Assembly: GCF_000430045.1 (NCBI RefSeq)
Contig: NZ_KE387023.1
Span: forward strand, 930,038 to 972,477
Direction of reading: 5' to 3'
DNA from: Calidithermus chliarophilus DSM 9957
Lineage (GTDB): Bacteria; Deinococcota; Deinococci; Deinococcales; Thermaceae
DNA: 42,440 bases
Below the pieces are notes generated by a model that did not search any database, was not told the origin of the DNA, and worked only from the letters and a program-made list of their open reading frames with translations. Both the position numbers and the translations under genes were made by a program. Of the stretch, positions 9,496-18,268 are shown piece by piece. How positions within the stretch are numbered: the first letter of the stretch is position 1; each line of letters begins with the position of its first letter.

Positions 9496-10932
9496 TCACT
9501 GCAACCCCATCGAGATGAACTTCGCCTCGAGGTACTCCTCCAGCCCCCACCAGCCCCCCTCGCGGCCCACGCCGGAGTTTTTCATGCCGCCGAAGGGGGC
9601 TTGGGGGGCCATGGCGGTGGGGATGGCGTCGTTGATGCCGACGATGCCGTAGTGCAGGCCCTCGGCGACGCGCCAGGCGCGGGCGAGGTTGTTGGTCCAG
9701 GCGTAGGCGGCGAGGCCGTAGGGGGTGTCGTTGGCGAGGCGGAGGGCTTCCTCCTCGGTGGTGAAGGGGATGACGGGGGCTACGGGGCCGAAGGTCTCCT
9801 CGGTCATGATCTTCATGCCGGGGCGCACGCCGCTGAGGACAGTGGGCTCGAAGTAGAGGCCTTCGCGCACCTTGCCGCCCACCACGGCCTTCGCGCCCTT
9901 GGCGAGCGCGTCCTCGACGTGTTCGCGCACCTTGGCGAGGCCCTGGGCGTCCACCACCGGCCCCACCTGGGTCTCGGGGAGCAGGGGGTCGCCCAGGCGC
10001 AGGGCGGCGGTGGCGGCGGCGAAGGCTTCGGTGAAGGGTTCCAGGACGCTCTCCTGCACGAAGACGCGGTTGGTGCAGATGCAGGTCTGGCCGGCGTTGC
10101 GGAACTTGGAGAGCACCACGTCGCGGGCGGCTTTGTCGAGGTCGGCGTCCTCGAAGACCAGGAAGGGGGCGTGGCCGCCGAGCTCGAGCGAGACGCGCTT
10201 GAGGGTCTTGGCGGCCTGGGCGTAGAGGACGCGCCCGACCTCGGTGGAGCCGGTGAAGGTGACCTTGCGGACGCGCTCGTCCTCGAAGAAGGGCTGGCTG
10301 AAGGCCACGGGGTCGGAGGTGGGCAGCACCTGCAGCGTGCCCTTGGGGCCGCCGGCCTCCTCCCACAGCCGCGCCAGGTACAGAGCGCTCATGGGGCTCT
10401 GCTCGGCGGGCTTGATGACGATGGCGCAGCCCGCCGCCAGCGCGGGGGCGGCCTTGCGGGTGATCATGCCGGTGGGGAAGTTCCAGGGGGTCACGGCGTA
10501 GACCACGCCCACCGGCTCGTAGGACACCAGCCCCCGCTTGTGGTCGAAGCGCGAGAGCACCCGCTCGCCGTGCAGCCGCACGGCCTCCTGGGCGTACCAC
10601 TTGACGAAGCTCGCCGAGTACTTCACCTCCCCGCGCGACTCGGTGATGGGCTTGCCCATCTCGAGGCTCATCAGGCGGCCCAGCTCGGCCTCGTGGGCTA
10701 AGAGCAGGTCGTTCCAGCGCTCGAGGATCTCGGCGCGGGCGTAGGGGTTGGTGCGCTTCCAGGTCTCGAAGGCCTCGAGCGCGGCCTCGATGGCCCGCCG
10801 GGCCTCGGCGGGGCCGCAGTCGGCCACCTCGCCCACTATGTGCCCGTCGCCGGGGTGGGTGACGGTGAAGGTCTTGCCGGTGGTCTGCCAGCCGTCTGCG
10901 AAGTAGGCCTGGTTGGGGAGTTCCTTGATCAT
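9496..10932 (-). CDS. gabD: Succinate-semialdehyde dehydrogenase (NAD(P)+)
   Basis: A 478-residue aldehyde dehydrogenase that oxidises succinate semialdehyde to succinate, the last step of GABA breakdown. It shows PWNFP for cofactor binding, FTGSTEVGR, the general-base segment LELGGHAPF, catalytic Cys284 in AGQTCICTNR, EETFGPV, and a C-terminal APFGGMKNSGVGREG typical of GabD. ATG 10932 has AAAGGA upstream; the frame is open further upstream only through repeat DNA. It is the last gene of the polyamine/GABA cluster, after the amidohydrolase. Activity on aminobutyraldehyde or other semialdehydes is possible, since sequence alone does not fix the substrate. Confidence 0.9.
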   Translation of the reverse strand: MIKELPNQAYFADGWQTTGKTFTVTHPGDGHIVGEVADCGPAEARRAIEAALEAFETWKRTNPYARAEILERWNDLLLAHEAELGRLMSLEMGKPITESRGEVKYSASFVKWYAQEAVRLHGERVLSRFDHKRGLVSYEPVGVVYAVTPWNFPTGMITRKAAPALAAGCAIVIKPAEQSPMSALYLARLWEEAGGPKGTLQVLPTSDPVAFSQPFFEDERVRKVTFTGSTEVGRVLYAQAAKTLKRVSLELGGHAPFLVFEDADLDKAARDVVLSKFRNAGQTCICTNRVFVQESVLEPFTEAFAAATAALRLGDPLLPETQVGPVVDAQGLAKVREHVEDALAKGAKAVVGGKVREGLYFEPTVLSGVRPGMKIMTEETFGPVAPVIPFTTEEEALRLANDTPYGLAAYAWTNNLARAWRVAEGLHYGIVGINDAIPTAMAPQAPFGGMKNSGVGREGGWWGLEEYLEAKFISMGLQ

Positions 10933-10953
10933 GGGGGGTCCTTTCTGGGGGAA

Positions 10954-11035
10954 GTCGATGGTCGATAGCCGATAGCTAAAAGCGAAGGACGAAAGGCTCG
11001 TGGCCTGGGGTGAAGGGGGTGTCTTGCGTACGCCA
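10954..11035. repeat. Heptamer repeat plus fragment of composite element
   Basis: Bases 10954-10978 hold GTCGATG/GTCGATA/GCCGATA heptamers. Bases 10996-11025 contain GGCTCGTGGCCTGGGG and GTCTTGCGT, matching parts of the element that flanks xylB. It occupies the gap between gabD and the amidohydrolase gene. Confidence 0.7.
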
Positions 11036-11042
11036 CACGACC

Positions 11043-12692
11043 TCACCCATCGTGCCTAAGGCCAACCTCCGGGCTGAAATCCTTGCTGGTCCAGGTGGAG
11101 CGCACCTCGAGGCTGCCCAGCGCCTCGGGCGGCGCGGTGCGGGGGTCGCGGTCGAGGAGCACGAAGTCGGCCCAGTGGCCGGGCTCGAGGCGGCCCCGGT
11201 TGCCCTCGTCGCCCTGGGCGAGGGCGCCGCCCACGGTGTAGGCCCATAGCGCGGTCTCCAGGCTCACGCCGTTGCCTTCGCACATCGGCTCGGCCACGGC
11301 GGCCTGCAGGCCGATGAGGGGGGAAACCCGGCTCACCACCGGCCCGTCGGAGGAAAAAGCCACGGTGAGGCCGGCGGCGAACATGGCCCGCAGGTTGTAG
11401 CAGCGGCAGACCATGGCCTCGGGGAGGTACTTGAGGAAGTTGCCGCGCAGCTCGTGGATGAACACCGGCTGGGGCACGGCGATCACGCCGAGCCGCCGGG
11501 CGAGCTCGAGGTGTTCCTCCCCCGCCAGCCCGAAGTGCTCGATCCGGTGGCGGGGGCCTTGAGTACCGGCACCGCCGGGGGCCTCATGGCCCTTCACTTG
11601 AGTACCGGCACCGCCGGGGGCCTCATGGCCCTTCACTGGCGAATCCCGATACAGCCGCTCGTACACGTCTAGAACCTGGTTCAAGGCCCGGTCCCCGATG
11701 GCGTGGGTGCCGATGCGGAAGCCCTGGCGGTGGGCCTCGAGCGCCAGCTCGTAGAGTTCTTCCGTCTCGAAGCGCAGGATGCCGTAGCTGGGGGGCTCGA
11801 GGGTCTTGTAGGGCTGGCTGATGGCGGCGGTGGCCCCCGAAAGCCCGCCGTCGGCGAAGAACTTCACCGAGTCGCAGCGCAGGAAGCCGGAGCGGTGCTT
11901 TTCGGGCAGGGGGAAGGTCTCGCTGCCCCCGTCCGGGCGGCGGATGTAGAGCAGGTTGACCCGGACGGGCAGCTTACCGGCGGCGTCCAGGGCGCGGTAG
12001 GCCGCGTAGAGCGGCGGGTCTACGGCGGGGTCGGTGGCGCTGGTGATGCCCAGCGACTTCAGGTACTCCAGCCCCGCCAGCACCCAGCGCTCGTAGTCGG
12101 CCTGGGTGGGCGCGGGCATGGCGTTGAACACCAGCCCGTAGGCCGTCTCGTAGAGGATGCCGCGCCCAAAGTCGATCTCCCCGCCCGGCACGCGGGTCTC
12201 GGGCGTGACCCCCGCCGCCTGCAAGGCCGGGGTGTTCACGGCGTGGATGTGGGCGCAGGTGCGCGTCAGCAGCACCGGGTTTCGCGGGGCGATGGCGTCG
12301 AGGGCCGAGCGGTCGGGCCAGCCGCCCATGCGGGCCTCGTTCCAGCCGCGCCCCCAAAGCCACTGGCCGGGTTGCAGGGTCTGGGCACGCTCCCTCACCG
12401 CGGCGTAAAAGGCGTCGAGGCTTTCCACGCCCCGCAGGTCGAGCAGCGTGGTGCGCAGTTGTCCCACCTTCCACACGTGCACGTGCGCGTCGTTGAAGCC
12501 GGGCAGCAGCGTCTGGCCCTCGAGGTCCACGCGCCGCGTGGCCGGGGAGAGAAGAGGCTCGAGCTCGCTCATCCGCCCGGCCGCCAGGACGCGCCCCTCG
12601 CGCAAGGCGACGGCCTCGAGCGCCTCGAGCCCGCCGGGCGCGGGACCGGGGTTGAGGATGGTGCCCCCATAGATCAGGGTGTCAGCTTTCAT
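11043..12692 (-). CDS. Amidohydrolase family 3 (YtcJ-like) metal-dependent hydrolase
   Basis: A 549-residue cytoplasmic amidohydrolase of the TIM-barrel metallohydrolase superfamily. Landmarks are an N-terminal ADTLIYGGTILNP strand, the metal-binding LLPGFNDAHVHVW, ALDAIAPRNPVLLTR, RIGTHAIGDRAL, HRIEHFG and the late FSSDGPVVSRVSPL. The start at 12692 follows GGGAGG; longer versions would be translated from repeat DNA. The substrate is unknown; the cluster suggests an N-acyl or amide derivative of an amine. Residues 353-378 are two exact copies of a 13-residue peptide (VKGHEAPGGAGTQ) from a 39-base tandem duplication, placed just before the HRIEH motif and probably in a surface loop. Confidence 0.88.
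   Translation of the reverse strand: MKADTLIYGGTILNPGPAPGGLEALEAVALREGRVLAAGRMSELEPLLSPATRRVDLEGQTLLPGFNDAHVHVWKVGQLRTTLLDLRGVESLDAFYAAVRERAQTLQPGQWLWGRGWNEARMGGWPDRSALDAIAPRNPVLLTRTCAHIHAVNTPALQAAGVTPETRVPGGEIDFGRGILYETAYGLVFNAMPAPTQADYERWVLAGLEYLKSLGITSATDPAVDPPLYAAYRALDAAGKLPVRVNLLYIRRPDGGSETFPLPEKHRSGFLRCDSVKFFADGGLSGATAAISQPYKTLEPPSYGILRFETEELYELALEAHRQGFRIGTHAIGDRALNQVLDVYERLYRDSPVKGHEAPGGAGTQVKGHEAPGGAGTQGPRHRIEHFGLAGEEHLELARRLGVIAVPQPVFIHELRGNFLKYLPEAMVCRCYNLRAMFAAGLTVAFSSDGPVVSRVSPLIGLQAAVAEPMCEGNGVSLETALWAYTVGGALAQGDEGNRGRLEPGHWADFVLLDRDPRTAPPEALGSLEVRSTWTSKDFSPEVGLRHDG
11559..11636. repeat. 39-bp exact tandem duplication inside the amidohydrolase gene
   Basis: Two identical 39-base units at 11559-11597 and 11598-11636, 13 codons each and in frame. 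Each unit contains short palindromic parts (CCGGCaccGCCGG and GGGCCtcatGGCCC). Confidence 0.95.
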
Positions 12693-12710
12693 GGGTGGCC
12701 TCCCGGGATG

Positions 12711-12830
12711 CGTCGATAGTCGATGGTCGATAGCCCATAGCCGATAGCCGATAGCCAAGGCGAAGGCGTCTTGCGTTTTGCGTCTTGCGTTTGGCGTTTT
12801 GCGTACGACGTAGGACGTACGACGTACGAC
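12711..12830. repeat. Junction carrying three heptamer repeat families in a row
   Basis: Successive arrays of TCGATAGYC-type heptamers (12711-12757), GCGTYTT-type heptamers (about 12767-12803) and GTACGAC-type heptamers (about 12802-12830). They fill the gap between the amidohydrolase start and the acetyltransferase stop and separate the amidohydrolase from the gene upstream. Confidence 0.9.
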
Positions 12831-12842
12831 CCTCGCCCGGCG

Positions 12843-13508
12843 TCACGAATCCACCTCCGGGTTCCGCCACACGATGAACACCCCGTAATTCGCGCAACTG
12901 GCGTCCTCGAGGTAGTCCGGGATGATGCCCCACACCGCGTAGCCCCGCCTGAGCTGCACCGAGAGCACGGGGTCGGAGAGCTCGCCGCGCACCACGCGCT
13001 GCACGTACTGCTCGACGGGCATTTGGTCGCGGTGGGCCCCGTAGCCCTTGGGCATGGCCCCGGCCACGTGGCCCTTGAGCCCCAGGCGGCGGATGAGCCG
13101 GTGGCGGGCGGTGTAGAGCAGCGTGGAGAGGCCGTGGCCCCGGAACTCGGGGTGAACGCCGATGTCGGCGCCGTAGAGCCAGTCGCCGTCCGGGTCGTGG
13201 GTGGTGAGGTAGTTGCCGCCCACGGCCTCGAGGTACTTGTGCGCGAAGTGGGCGAAGTCCACCTTAGCGCGCAGGTCGGTGGAGCAGGCCACCACCCGGC
13301 CCGTGGCCACCTCGAGCACCGCGTGCTGCCCCTCGGGGAAGATGCGCATCTGCGAGAGGTAGTGCTCGGCCAGCATGCGCTCGTGGGGGGCGAGGTCGGG
13401 GAAAGAGGCGGCCTGGATGGCCTCGAGGTGGGGGGCCATCCAGGGCTCGCTTTGCACCACGGCGAAGCGGCCGTCGGGGCTGGTGAGGATGGGGCTGGGG
13501 TGGGTCAT
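12843..13508 (-). CDS. GNAT-family N-acetyltransferase
   Basis: A 221-residue acetyl-CoA-dependent acyltransferase. The acetyl-CoA-binding motif A is visible as IGVHPEFRGHGLSTLL, preceded by the core strand DWLYGADI. The overall pattern, including the C-terminal YAVWGIIPDYL, resembles the GNAT domain found in front of carbon-nitrogen hydrolases in some two-domain proteins; here the hydrolase half is absent. ATG 13508 begins 6 bases after the stop of the upstream binding-protein gene, so the two are likely translated from one message. In this cluster a polyamine or amine substrate is a reasonable guess, not shown by sequence. Confidence 0.85.
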   Translation of the reverse strand: MTHPSPILTSPDGRFAVVQSEPWMAPHLEAIQAASFPDLAPHERMLAEHYLSQMRIFPEGQHAVLEVATGRVVACSTDLRAKVDFAHFAHKYLEAVGGNYLTTHDPDGDWLYGADIGVHPEFRGHGLSTLLYTARHRLIRRLGLKGHVAGAMPKGYGAHRDQMPVEQYVQRVVRGELSDPVLSVQLRRGYAVWGIIPDYLEDASCANYGVFIVWRNPEVDS

Positions 13509-13514
13509 GAGGGT

Positions 13515-14543
13515 TCAGCGCGACTTCACCTGGGTCCAGGCCTCGTCGAAGAGGCGGGAGTTCTTCCCGGCGTCGAGGATGTACTCCAGCACCTTGAGCT
13601 GGGCCTCGCTGGGCCAGATGGCGGGGTTTTTGAGGGTGCTCTGCTTGAGGAGCTTCTTGGCCTGGGCGTTGGGCGTGGCGGATTGTTGATATTCGGCCAG
13701 CCGCGCGCCGATCTTGGGGTCGAGGATGAAGTTGATGAAGCGGTGGGCGGCGTCGGGGTTGGGGGCGCGGGCCGGGATCGCCATGCTGTCGATGAACAGC
13801 GTGCTGCCCTCCTTGGGGATGGTGAAGCCGTACTTGGGGTTGCCCGCCGCCGTGCGCAGGGCGTCCTGGTTGTAGACCACCGCCGCCACCGCCTGCCCCG
13901 CCAAGAGCGCCTTGGTGGCCGAGACCCCGCCCTGGAAGCCCAGGCTGTTCTTCGACTTCTTGGCCTGCAAGAGCACGTCGATGGCCTTCTTCATGGCCGC
14001 GGGGTCGGCGGAGTTGACCGACTGCCCCACGTAGCGCAGGGCGATGCCCAGCATCTCGCGCTGCGAGTCCATCAGGGCGAAGCGCCCCTTCTGCTGGGCG
14101 GGGTCGAAGATCACGCCCCAGGAGGTGGGCGGGGTTTTGAACACGTCGGTGCGGTACATCAGGCCCACGGTGCCCCACAAGTAGCCCACGGTGTACTGGT
14201 TGCCGGGGTCGAAGGGCGGGTTGGCGAACTTGGGGTCGAGGTTCTTGACGTTGGGCAGCTTGCTCTTGTCCAAGGGCTGCAACAGCTTGAGCTGGACCAT
14301 GCTGGGGATGATGAAGTCGCTGGGCACCACCAGGTCGTACTGCCCCAACCCGCCCGCTTGCAGCTTGGCGACCATTTCCTCGTTGGACTCGTAGTAGGTG
14401 ATGTTGACCTTGATCCCGGTCTGCTTCTCGAAGTCGCTGACGATGGTGGGGTCGATGTACTCGGTCCAGGTGTACACGCGCAGCTCCTTGGTCTGGGCCA
14501 GCGCGAGCCCGAGCACGGTGATAAGGGCCAGAAGGTGCTTCAT
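13515..14543 (-). CDS. Spermidine/putrescine-type ABC substrate-binding protein (PotD paralogue 1)
   Basis: A 342-residue exported solute-binding protein of the PotD/PotF family. The signal peptide ends near residue 16 (LALA then QTKE). The mature part begins LRVYTWTEYIDPTIV and carries the family's YYESNEEMVAKLQAGG, YDLVVPSDF, DPGNQYTVGYLWGTVGLMYR and NFILDPKIGA. AGGAGGA precedes the ATG. It is closely similar to the second PotD at 16217-17242 throughout, but is separated from the permease genes by an aminotransferase. It probably supplies the same PotABC transporter with a different ligand or affinity. Confidence 0.92.
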   Translation of the reverse strand: MKHLLALITVLGLALAQTKELRVYTWTEYIDPTIVSDFEKQTGIKVNITYYESNEEMVAKLQAGGLGQYDLVVPSDFIIPSMVQLKLLQPLDKSKLPNVKNLDPKFANPPFDPGNQYTVGYLWGTVGLMYRTDVFKTPPTSWGVIFDPAQQKGRFALMDSQREMLGIALRYVGQSVNSADPAAMKKAIDVLLQAKKSKNSLGFQGGVSATKALLAGQAVAAVVYNQDALRTAAGNPKYGFTIPKEGSTLFIDSMAIPARAPNPDAAHRFINFILDPKIGARLAEYQQSATPNAQAKKLLKQSTLKNPAIWPSEAQLKVLEYILDAGKNSRLFDEAWTQVKSR

Positions 14544-14564
14544 GGGGGTCCTCCTTTGGTGAGT

Positions 14565-14722
14565 GTCGTACGCTTTGCGTCGTACGTCATACGTCGTACG
14601 TCGTACGCAATACGCCAGACGCTAAACGCAAAACGCTAAACGCCAGAAACCACGACCCACCGGCTTCTTGCGTCCGGCAGTTTTTGGCTATCGACCATCG
14701 ACCATTGACTATCGACTACCGA
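14565..14722. repeat. Heptamer repeats, GTACGAC, GCGTTTT and CTATCGA families
   Basis: Bases 14565-14612 hold CGTACGT-type heptamers, 14613-14643 AAACGCT/AGACGCT-type heptamers, and 14687-14722 CTATCGA-type heptamers that end next to the aminotransferase stop codon at 14728. The array fills the whole gap between the aminotransferase and PotD paralogue 1. Confidence 0.88.
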
Positions 14723-14727
14723 CTTCC

Positions 14728-16080
14728 TCACGCCGTCGCCGCCATCGCCTGGTGCGTGGCGTAGATGGCCTCCTTCACCACGCCCAAGGCTTCTTCCAGC
14801 ATGTCCTGGGGGATCTCGAGCGCCGGCAAGAAGCGGATGCAGTTGGTGTAGAGCCCGGCCCGGATCAGCACCACGCCGCGCTTGCTGGCCTCCTTGATGG
14901 CGTTCATGGCGAAGTCGGACCACGGCTCTTTGCTCACCGGGTCGCGCACGAACTCCAGCGCCATCATCGCGCCGATGCCGCGCACGTCGCCGAGCACCGG
15001 GAGTTCGGCCTTCATGGGCTCGAAGGTGCGGCGCACGGTCTGCTCGACGCGGGCGGCCTGGGCCAGGGTCTCGGGCCTGGAGAGGTGCTCGAGCGCGGCC
15101 AGCGCGGCCACGCAGGCCAGGGGGTTGCCGCCGTAGGTGCTGCCCACCCCGCCCACGTGGGGCGAGTCCATGATCTCGGCGCGGCCCGTGACCGCGCTGA
15201 TGGGCATGCCCGCGCCCAGGCTCTTGGCCGAGATGATCAGGTCGGGGACGACGCCGGAGTGCTCGACGGCCCACAGCTTGCCGGTGCGGCCCGAGCCCGA
15301 CTGGATCTCGTCGGCGATCATCACCGCGCCGGTGGCGTCGCAGACCTCGCGGATCTTGCGCAGGAAGGAGTGGGGCACCGGGATGAAGCCCCCCTCCCCG
15401 ATCACCGGCTCGATCACGATGGCGGCGAGGGCGGAGGGGTCGATGTGGGCGGTGAGGGCGTTCTCGAGGTTCCAGCAGCACCACTCCACGTACTCCTCGG
15501 GGGTCATGCCCCTGGGCGTGCGGTAGAGGTTGGGCATGGGCAGCCGGTAGACCTCGGGGGTGAAGGGGCCGAAGCCCTTCTTGAACAGGCCCCACTTGCT
15601 GGTCATGGCCATGGTCAGGTTGCTGCGCCCGTGGTAGGCCCCCTCGAACACGAGGATCCCGGAGCGCCCGGTGTAGCGCCGGGCGAACTTGACCGCGTTC
15701 TCCACCGCCTCAGCCCCGCCGTTGGAGAGCAGGGTCTTCTTGGGGAAGTCGCCCGGGGTGAGGCGGTTCAGGGCTTCACAGACCGCCACGTAGGCCTCGT
15801 AGTTGGTCACGATGGAGCAGGCGTGGACGAACTCCTCCACCTGCGCCTTGATGGCCTCCACCACCGCCTGCGGGGCGTGGCCCACCGCCATCATGCCGAT
15901 GCCGCCCGCCAGGTCGATGAGGGTGTTGCCGTCGGCGTCCTCGATCAGCGAGCCGCGGGCCCGCTTCACCGCGACGGGGTTGGCCTGCGCGAGGGCGCTC
16001 GTCACCGACGCGGCGCGCCTCGAGTTGAGCTCCTGGCTCTTGGGGCCAGGGATGGGGGTCTTGAGCTGGATGTACGCCAT
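14728..16080 (-). CDS. 4-aminobutyrate aminotransferase, class III (actinobacterial-type GabT)
   Basis: A 450-residue PLP enzyme predicted to move the amino group of GABA or a related omega-amine to 2-oxoglutarate, giving succinate semialdehyde. It shows the PLP-phosphate region SNGGAEAVENAVKFAR, FEGAYHGRSN, the cofactor aspartate in IADEIQSGSGRTGK and the Schiff-base Lys286 in SAKSLGAGMP. The N-terminal ELNSRRAASVTSALAQANP resembles GabT proteins of actinobacteria, unlike the second aminotransferase of the cluster at 22117. The product fits the substrate of GabD downstream. Other omega-amino acids or putrescine remain possible substrates. Confidence 0.9.
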   Translation of the reverse strand: MAYIQLKTPIPGPKSQELNSRRAASVTSALAQANPVAVKRARGSLIEDADGNTLIDLAGGIGMMAVGHAPQAVVEAIKAQVEEFVHACSIVTNYEAYVAVCEALNRLTPGDFPKKTLLSNGGAEAVENAVKFARRYTGRSGILVFEGAYHGRSNLTMAMTSKWGLFKKGFGPFTPEVYRLPMPNLYRTPRGMTPEEYVEWCCWNLENALTAHIDPSALAAIVIEPVIGEGGFIPVPHSFLRKIREVCDATGAVMIADEIQSGSGRTGKLWAVEHSGVVPDLIISAKSLGAGMPISAVTGRAEIMDSPHVGGVGSTYGGNPLACVAALAALEHLSRPETLAQAARVEQTVRRTFEPMKAELPVLGDVRGIGAMMALEFVRDPVSKEPWSDFAMNAIKEASKRGVVLIRAGLYTNCIRFLPALEIPQDMLEEALGVVKEAIYATHQAMAATA

Positions 16081-16144
16081 GGGTTCCTCGGTCGAGTTCG
16101 TAGGTCGCGGAGGCTTCGGGCAGCCCGCGACAGGTGTTTTGTCT

Positions 16145-16169
16145 TAGCTATCGGCTATCGACTATCGAC
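16145..16169. repeat. Short heptamer repeat, CTATCGA family
   Basis: Three to four units (AGCTATC, GGCTATC, GACTATC, GAC) between the PotD gene end and the aminotransferase start. Confidence 0.8.
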
Positions 16170-16216
16170 GTTCTCAGGCGGCGGGATGCTGGCCTTCTGG
16201 ATGTCCATACACCCCC

Positions 16217-17242
16217 CTAGCGCGACTTCACCTGCGTCCAGACCTCGTCATAAAGCCGCGCGTCCTTGCCCAGGTCGAGGACGAACTCGAGCTTGGCCTT
16301 CACGTTCTCGGTGGGGTAGATGGCCGGGTTCTTGAGGTCTTCCTTGTTGATGAACGGCAGCGCGGCCTTGTTGGGGGTGGCGTAGCGGTTGTAGTTCGAA
16401 AGCTGCGCCCCGATCTTGGGGTCGAGGATGAAGTTGATGAACTTGTGCGCCGCGTCGGGGTTGGGGGCCTTGGCGGGGATGGCCATGTTGTCGAGGAAGA
16501 GTGCGGCGCCCTCCTTGGGCACCACGAAGGCCACGTTGGGGTTCTCGGAGGCGGCCTTGATGGCGTCGCCGTTGTAGACCACCGCGTAGGTCGCGGTCCC
16601 GGCCACCAGGCGGTTCTTCGCGCCCACGCCGCCCTCGAAGCCCACCGCGCGCTTGGACTTCTTGGCCTCGAGCAACAGCTTCCCCGCCGCCTGCACCTGC
16701 TTGGGGTCGCGGGTGTTGATGCTGTAGCCCAGGTAGCGCAGCGCCCCGCCCATCATCTCGCGGATGGAGTCCATGAGCACGTAGTTGCCGCTTTGTTTGG
16801 GGTCGAAGATCACCGCCCAGCTATCCGGGGGGGTCTTGACCTTGTCCTTGCGGTACATGATCCCCGACATGCCCCACTGGTAGGCCGCCGAGTACTTGTT
16901 GCCGGGGTCGAAGGGCGGGTTGGCGAACTTGGGGTCGAGGTTCTTGAGGTTGGGGACCTTGCTCTTGTCGAGGGGCTGGACCAGCTTGAGCGCGACGAGG
17001 GTGGGGATGATGTAGTCGCCGGGCACGATCACGTCGTACTGGCTCACCCCGCCCGCCTGCAGCTTGGCGAGCATGTCCTCGTTGGACTCGTAGAGGTCGA
17101 TGCGGACCTTGAGCCCGTACTGCTTCTCGAAGGCGGCGATGATGGCCGGGTCCATGTACTCCGACCAGATGAACAGCCGCATCTCCTTGTTCTGGGCCAA
17201 CGCCAGTGAAACGAACGCCAACAGGGCCAGCAATTTTTTCAT
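16217..17242 (-). CDS. potD: Spermidine/putrescine-type ABC substrate-binding protein (PotD)
   Basis: A 341-residue exported polyamine-binding protein. Signal peptide MKKLLALLAFVSLALA is followed by QNKEMRLFIWSEYMDPAII; the family segments YESNEDMLAKLQAGG, YDVIVPGDYIIP, DPGNKYSAAYQWGMSGIMYR and NFILDPKIGAQL follow. ATG 17242 overlaps the potC stop by four bases (ATGA) and has GGAGGAG upstream, which rules out the much longer open frame that runs into potC. It is the obvious binding protein for PotABC encoded just upstream. Putrescine versus spermidine preference cannot be decided. Confidence 0.93.
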   Translation of the reverse strand: MKKLLALLAFVSLALAQNKEMRLFIWSEYMDPAIIAAFEKQYGLKVRIDLYESNEDMLAKLQAGGVSQYDVIVPGDYIIPTLVALKLVQPLDKSKVPNLKNLDPKFANPPFDPGNKYSAAYQWGMSGIMYRKDKVKTPPDSWAVIFDPKQSGNYVLMDSIREMMGGALRYLGYSINTRDPKQVQAAGKLLLEAKKSKRAVGFEGGVGAKNRLVAGTATYAVVYNGDAIKAASENPNVAFVVPKEGAALFLDNMAIPAKAPNPDAAHKFINFILDPKIGAQLSNYNRYATPNKAALPFINKEDLKNPAIYPTENVKAKLEFVLDLGKDARLYDEVWTQVKSR

Positions 17243-18060
17243 GCGCTCCTCCGGGTGAGCCGTTCGCTGAGCAACACCAGAATGACCGTAGCCAGGAAAA
17301 TCAGGGTGGAGAGGGCGTGGATCTGCGGGGTGACCCCGCGCCGCACCGAGCCGTAGATGATGAGCGGGAGGGTTTGGGAGTCGGGGCCGGCGGTGAAGAA
17401 GCTGATGACGAAGTCGTCGAGCGAGAGGGTGAAGGCCAGCATGGCCCCGGCCACGATCCCCGGCGCCAGCAGGGGCAGCAGCACCCGCCGCACGAAGTAG
17501 CCGTACGAGGCGTAGAGGTCGCGGGCGGCCTCGTCGAGGTCTGCGCCTAAGCTCTTGAGGCGGCTCTGCACCACCAGCGCCACGAAGGCGATCTGGAAGG
17601 TCACGTGCCCGATGATCATGGCCGGCAGGCCCAGCTCGAAGAGGCTCGAGGCCTGCCGCAGCACGCTGAAGGCCACCACCAAGGCCGCCGCCAGGATGAT
17701 GTCGGGCGTGACCACCGGCAGGTAGAGCAGGTTGTCGAGGAAGGCCCGCGCCCGCCGGGTCCAGGGGTAGCGCTCGAGGGCGATCGCCAGCAGCGTCCCC
17801 AGCACCGTCGCGACCAGCGTGGACACCACCGCCAGCACCATCGTCGTCACGAAGGCCGCCTGGATGGTCTCGGTGAGCTTGGGGTCGGGCGAGAGCGCCG
17901 GGTTGAAGAGGCTCTGGTACCACTTCCAGGTGAAGCCCCCCCACGACATCCCGTAGCGGGTCTCGTTGACCGAGAAGACCGCCACCGCCAGCATGGGCAG
18001 GTACAAGAACGCCAGCGTCAGGACGGCGGTGATGCCGACGGCGGGGTGGAGGCGGCTCAT
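17239..18060 (-). CDS. potC: Polyamine ABC transporter permease (PotC-like)
   Basis: A 273-residue inner-membrane permease with about six hydrophobic segments, the first at residues 9-30. The EAA loop that contacts the ATPase is visible as LDEAARDLYASYGYFVRRVLLPLLAPGI near residues 178-207. YGMSWGGFTWKWYQSLF after the first helix is typical of PotC. GGAGG lies about 7 bases before the ATG. The stop overlaps the start of potD. It should pair with PotB to form the channel, driven by PotA. Confidence 0.93.
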   Translation of the reverse strand: MSRLHPAVGITAVLTLAFLYLPMLAVAVFSVNETRYGMSWGGFTWKWYQSLFNPALSPDPKLTETIQAAFVTTMVLAVVSTLVATVLGTLLAIALERYPWTRRARAFLDNLLYLPVVTPDIILAAALVVAFSVLRQASSLFELGLPAMIIGHVTFQIAFVALVVQSRLKSLGADLDEAARDLYASYGYFVRRVLLPLLAPGIVAGAMLAFTLSLDDFVISFFTAGPDSQTLPLIIYGSVRRGVTPQIHALSTLIFLATVILVLLSERLTRRSA

Positions 18061-18094
18061 AAGCAGCCTCCGGCCGTGCCGAACGCCAGGATAC

Positions 18095-18268
18095 GTCGAT
18101 AGCCGATAGCCGATAGCCGATAGCTAACGAGGGCTAGTGGCGTGTGGCCCACGGTCTGTCGAGGGTCCAGCGTCAAGGGTCGAAGGCCGAGGCGTTTTGC
18201 GTCTGGCGTAGGACGTACGACGTACGACGTATAACCCGCGTTTAGCGTTTTGCGTTCAGCGTTCAGCG
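18095..18268. repeat. Heptamer repeats between potB and potC
   Basis: Bases 18095-18126 hold GATAGCC-type heptamers and 18192-18268 hold GCGTTTT, GTACGAC and GCGTTCA-type heptamers that run up to the potB stop codon. About 65 bases of unassigned sequence lie between. Confidence 0.88.

Noticed and set aside
12771-14639. Long + strand open frame across the acetyltransferase and PotD genes
   Set aside because: Opposite strand to two well-supported genes and translation is biased Gly/Val/Ala/His without any family motif. The same holds for similar frames at 9394-10701, 14668-16335 and 20127-22112.
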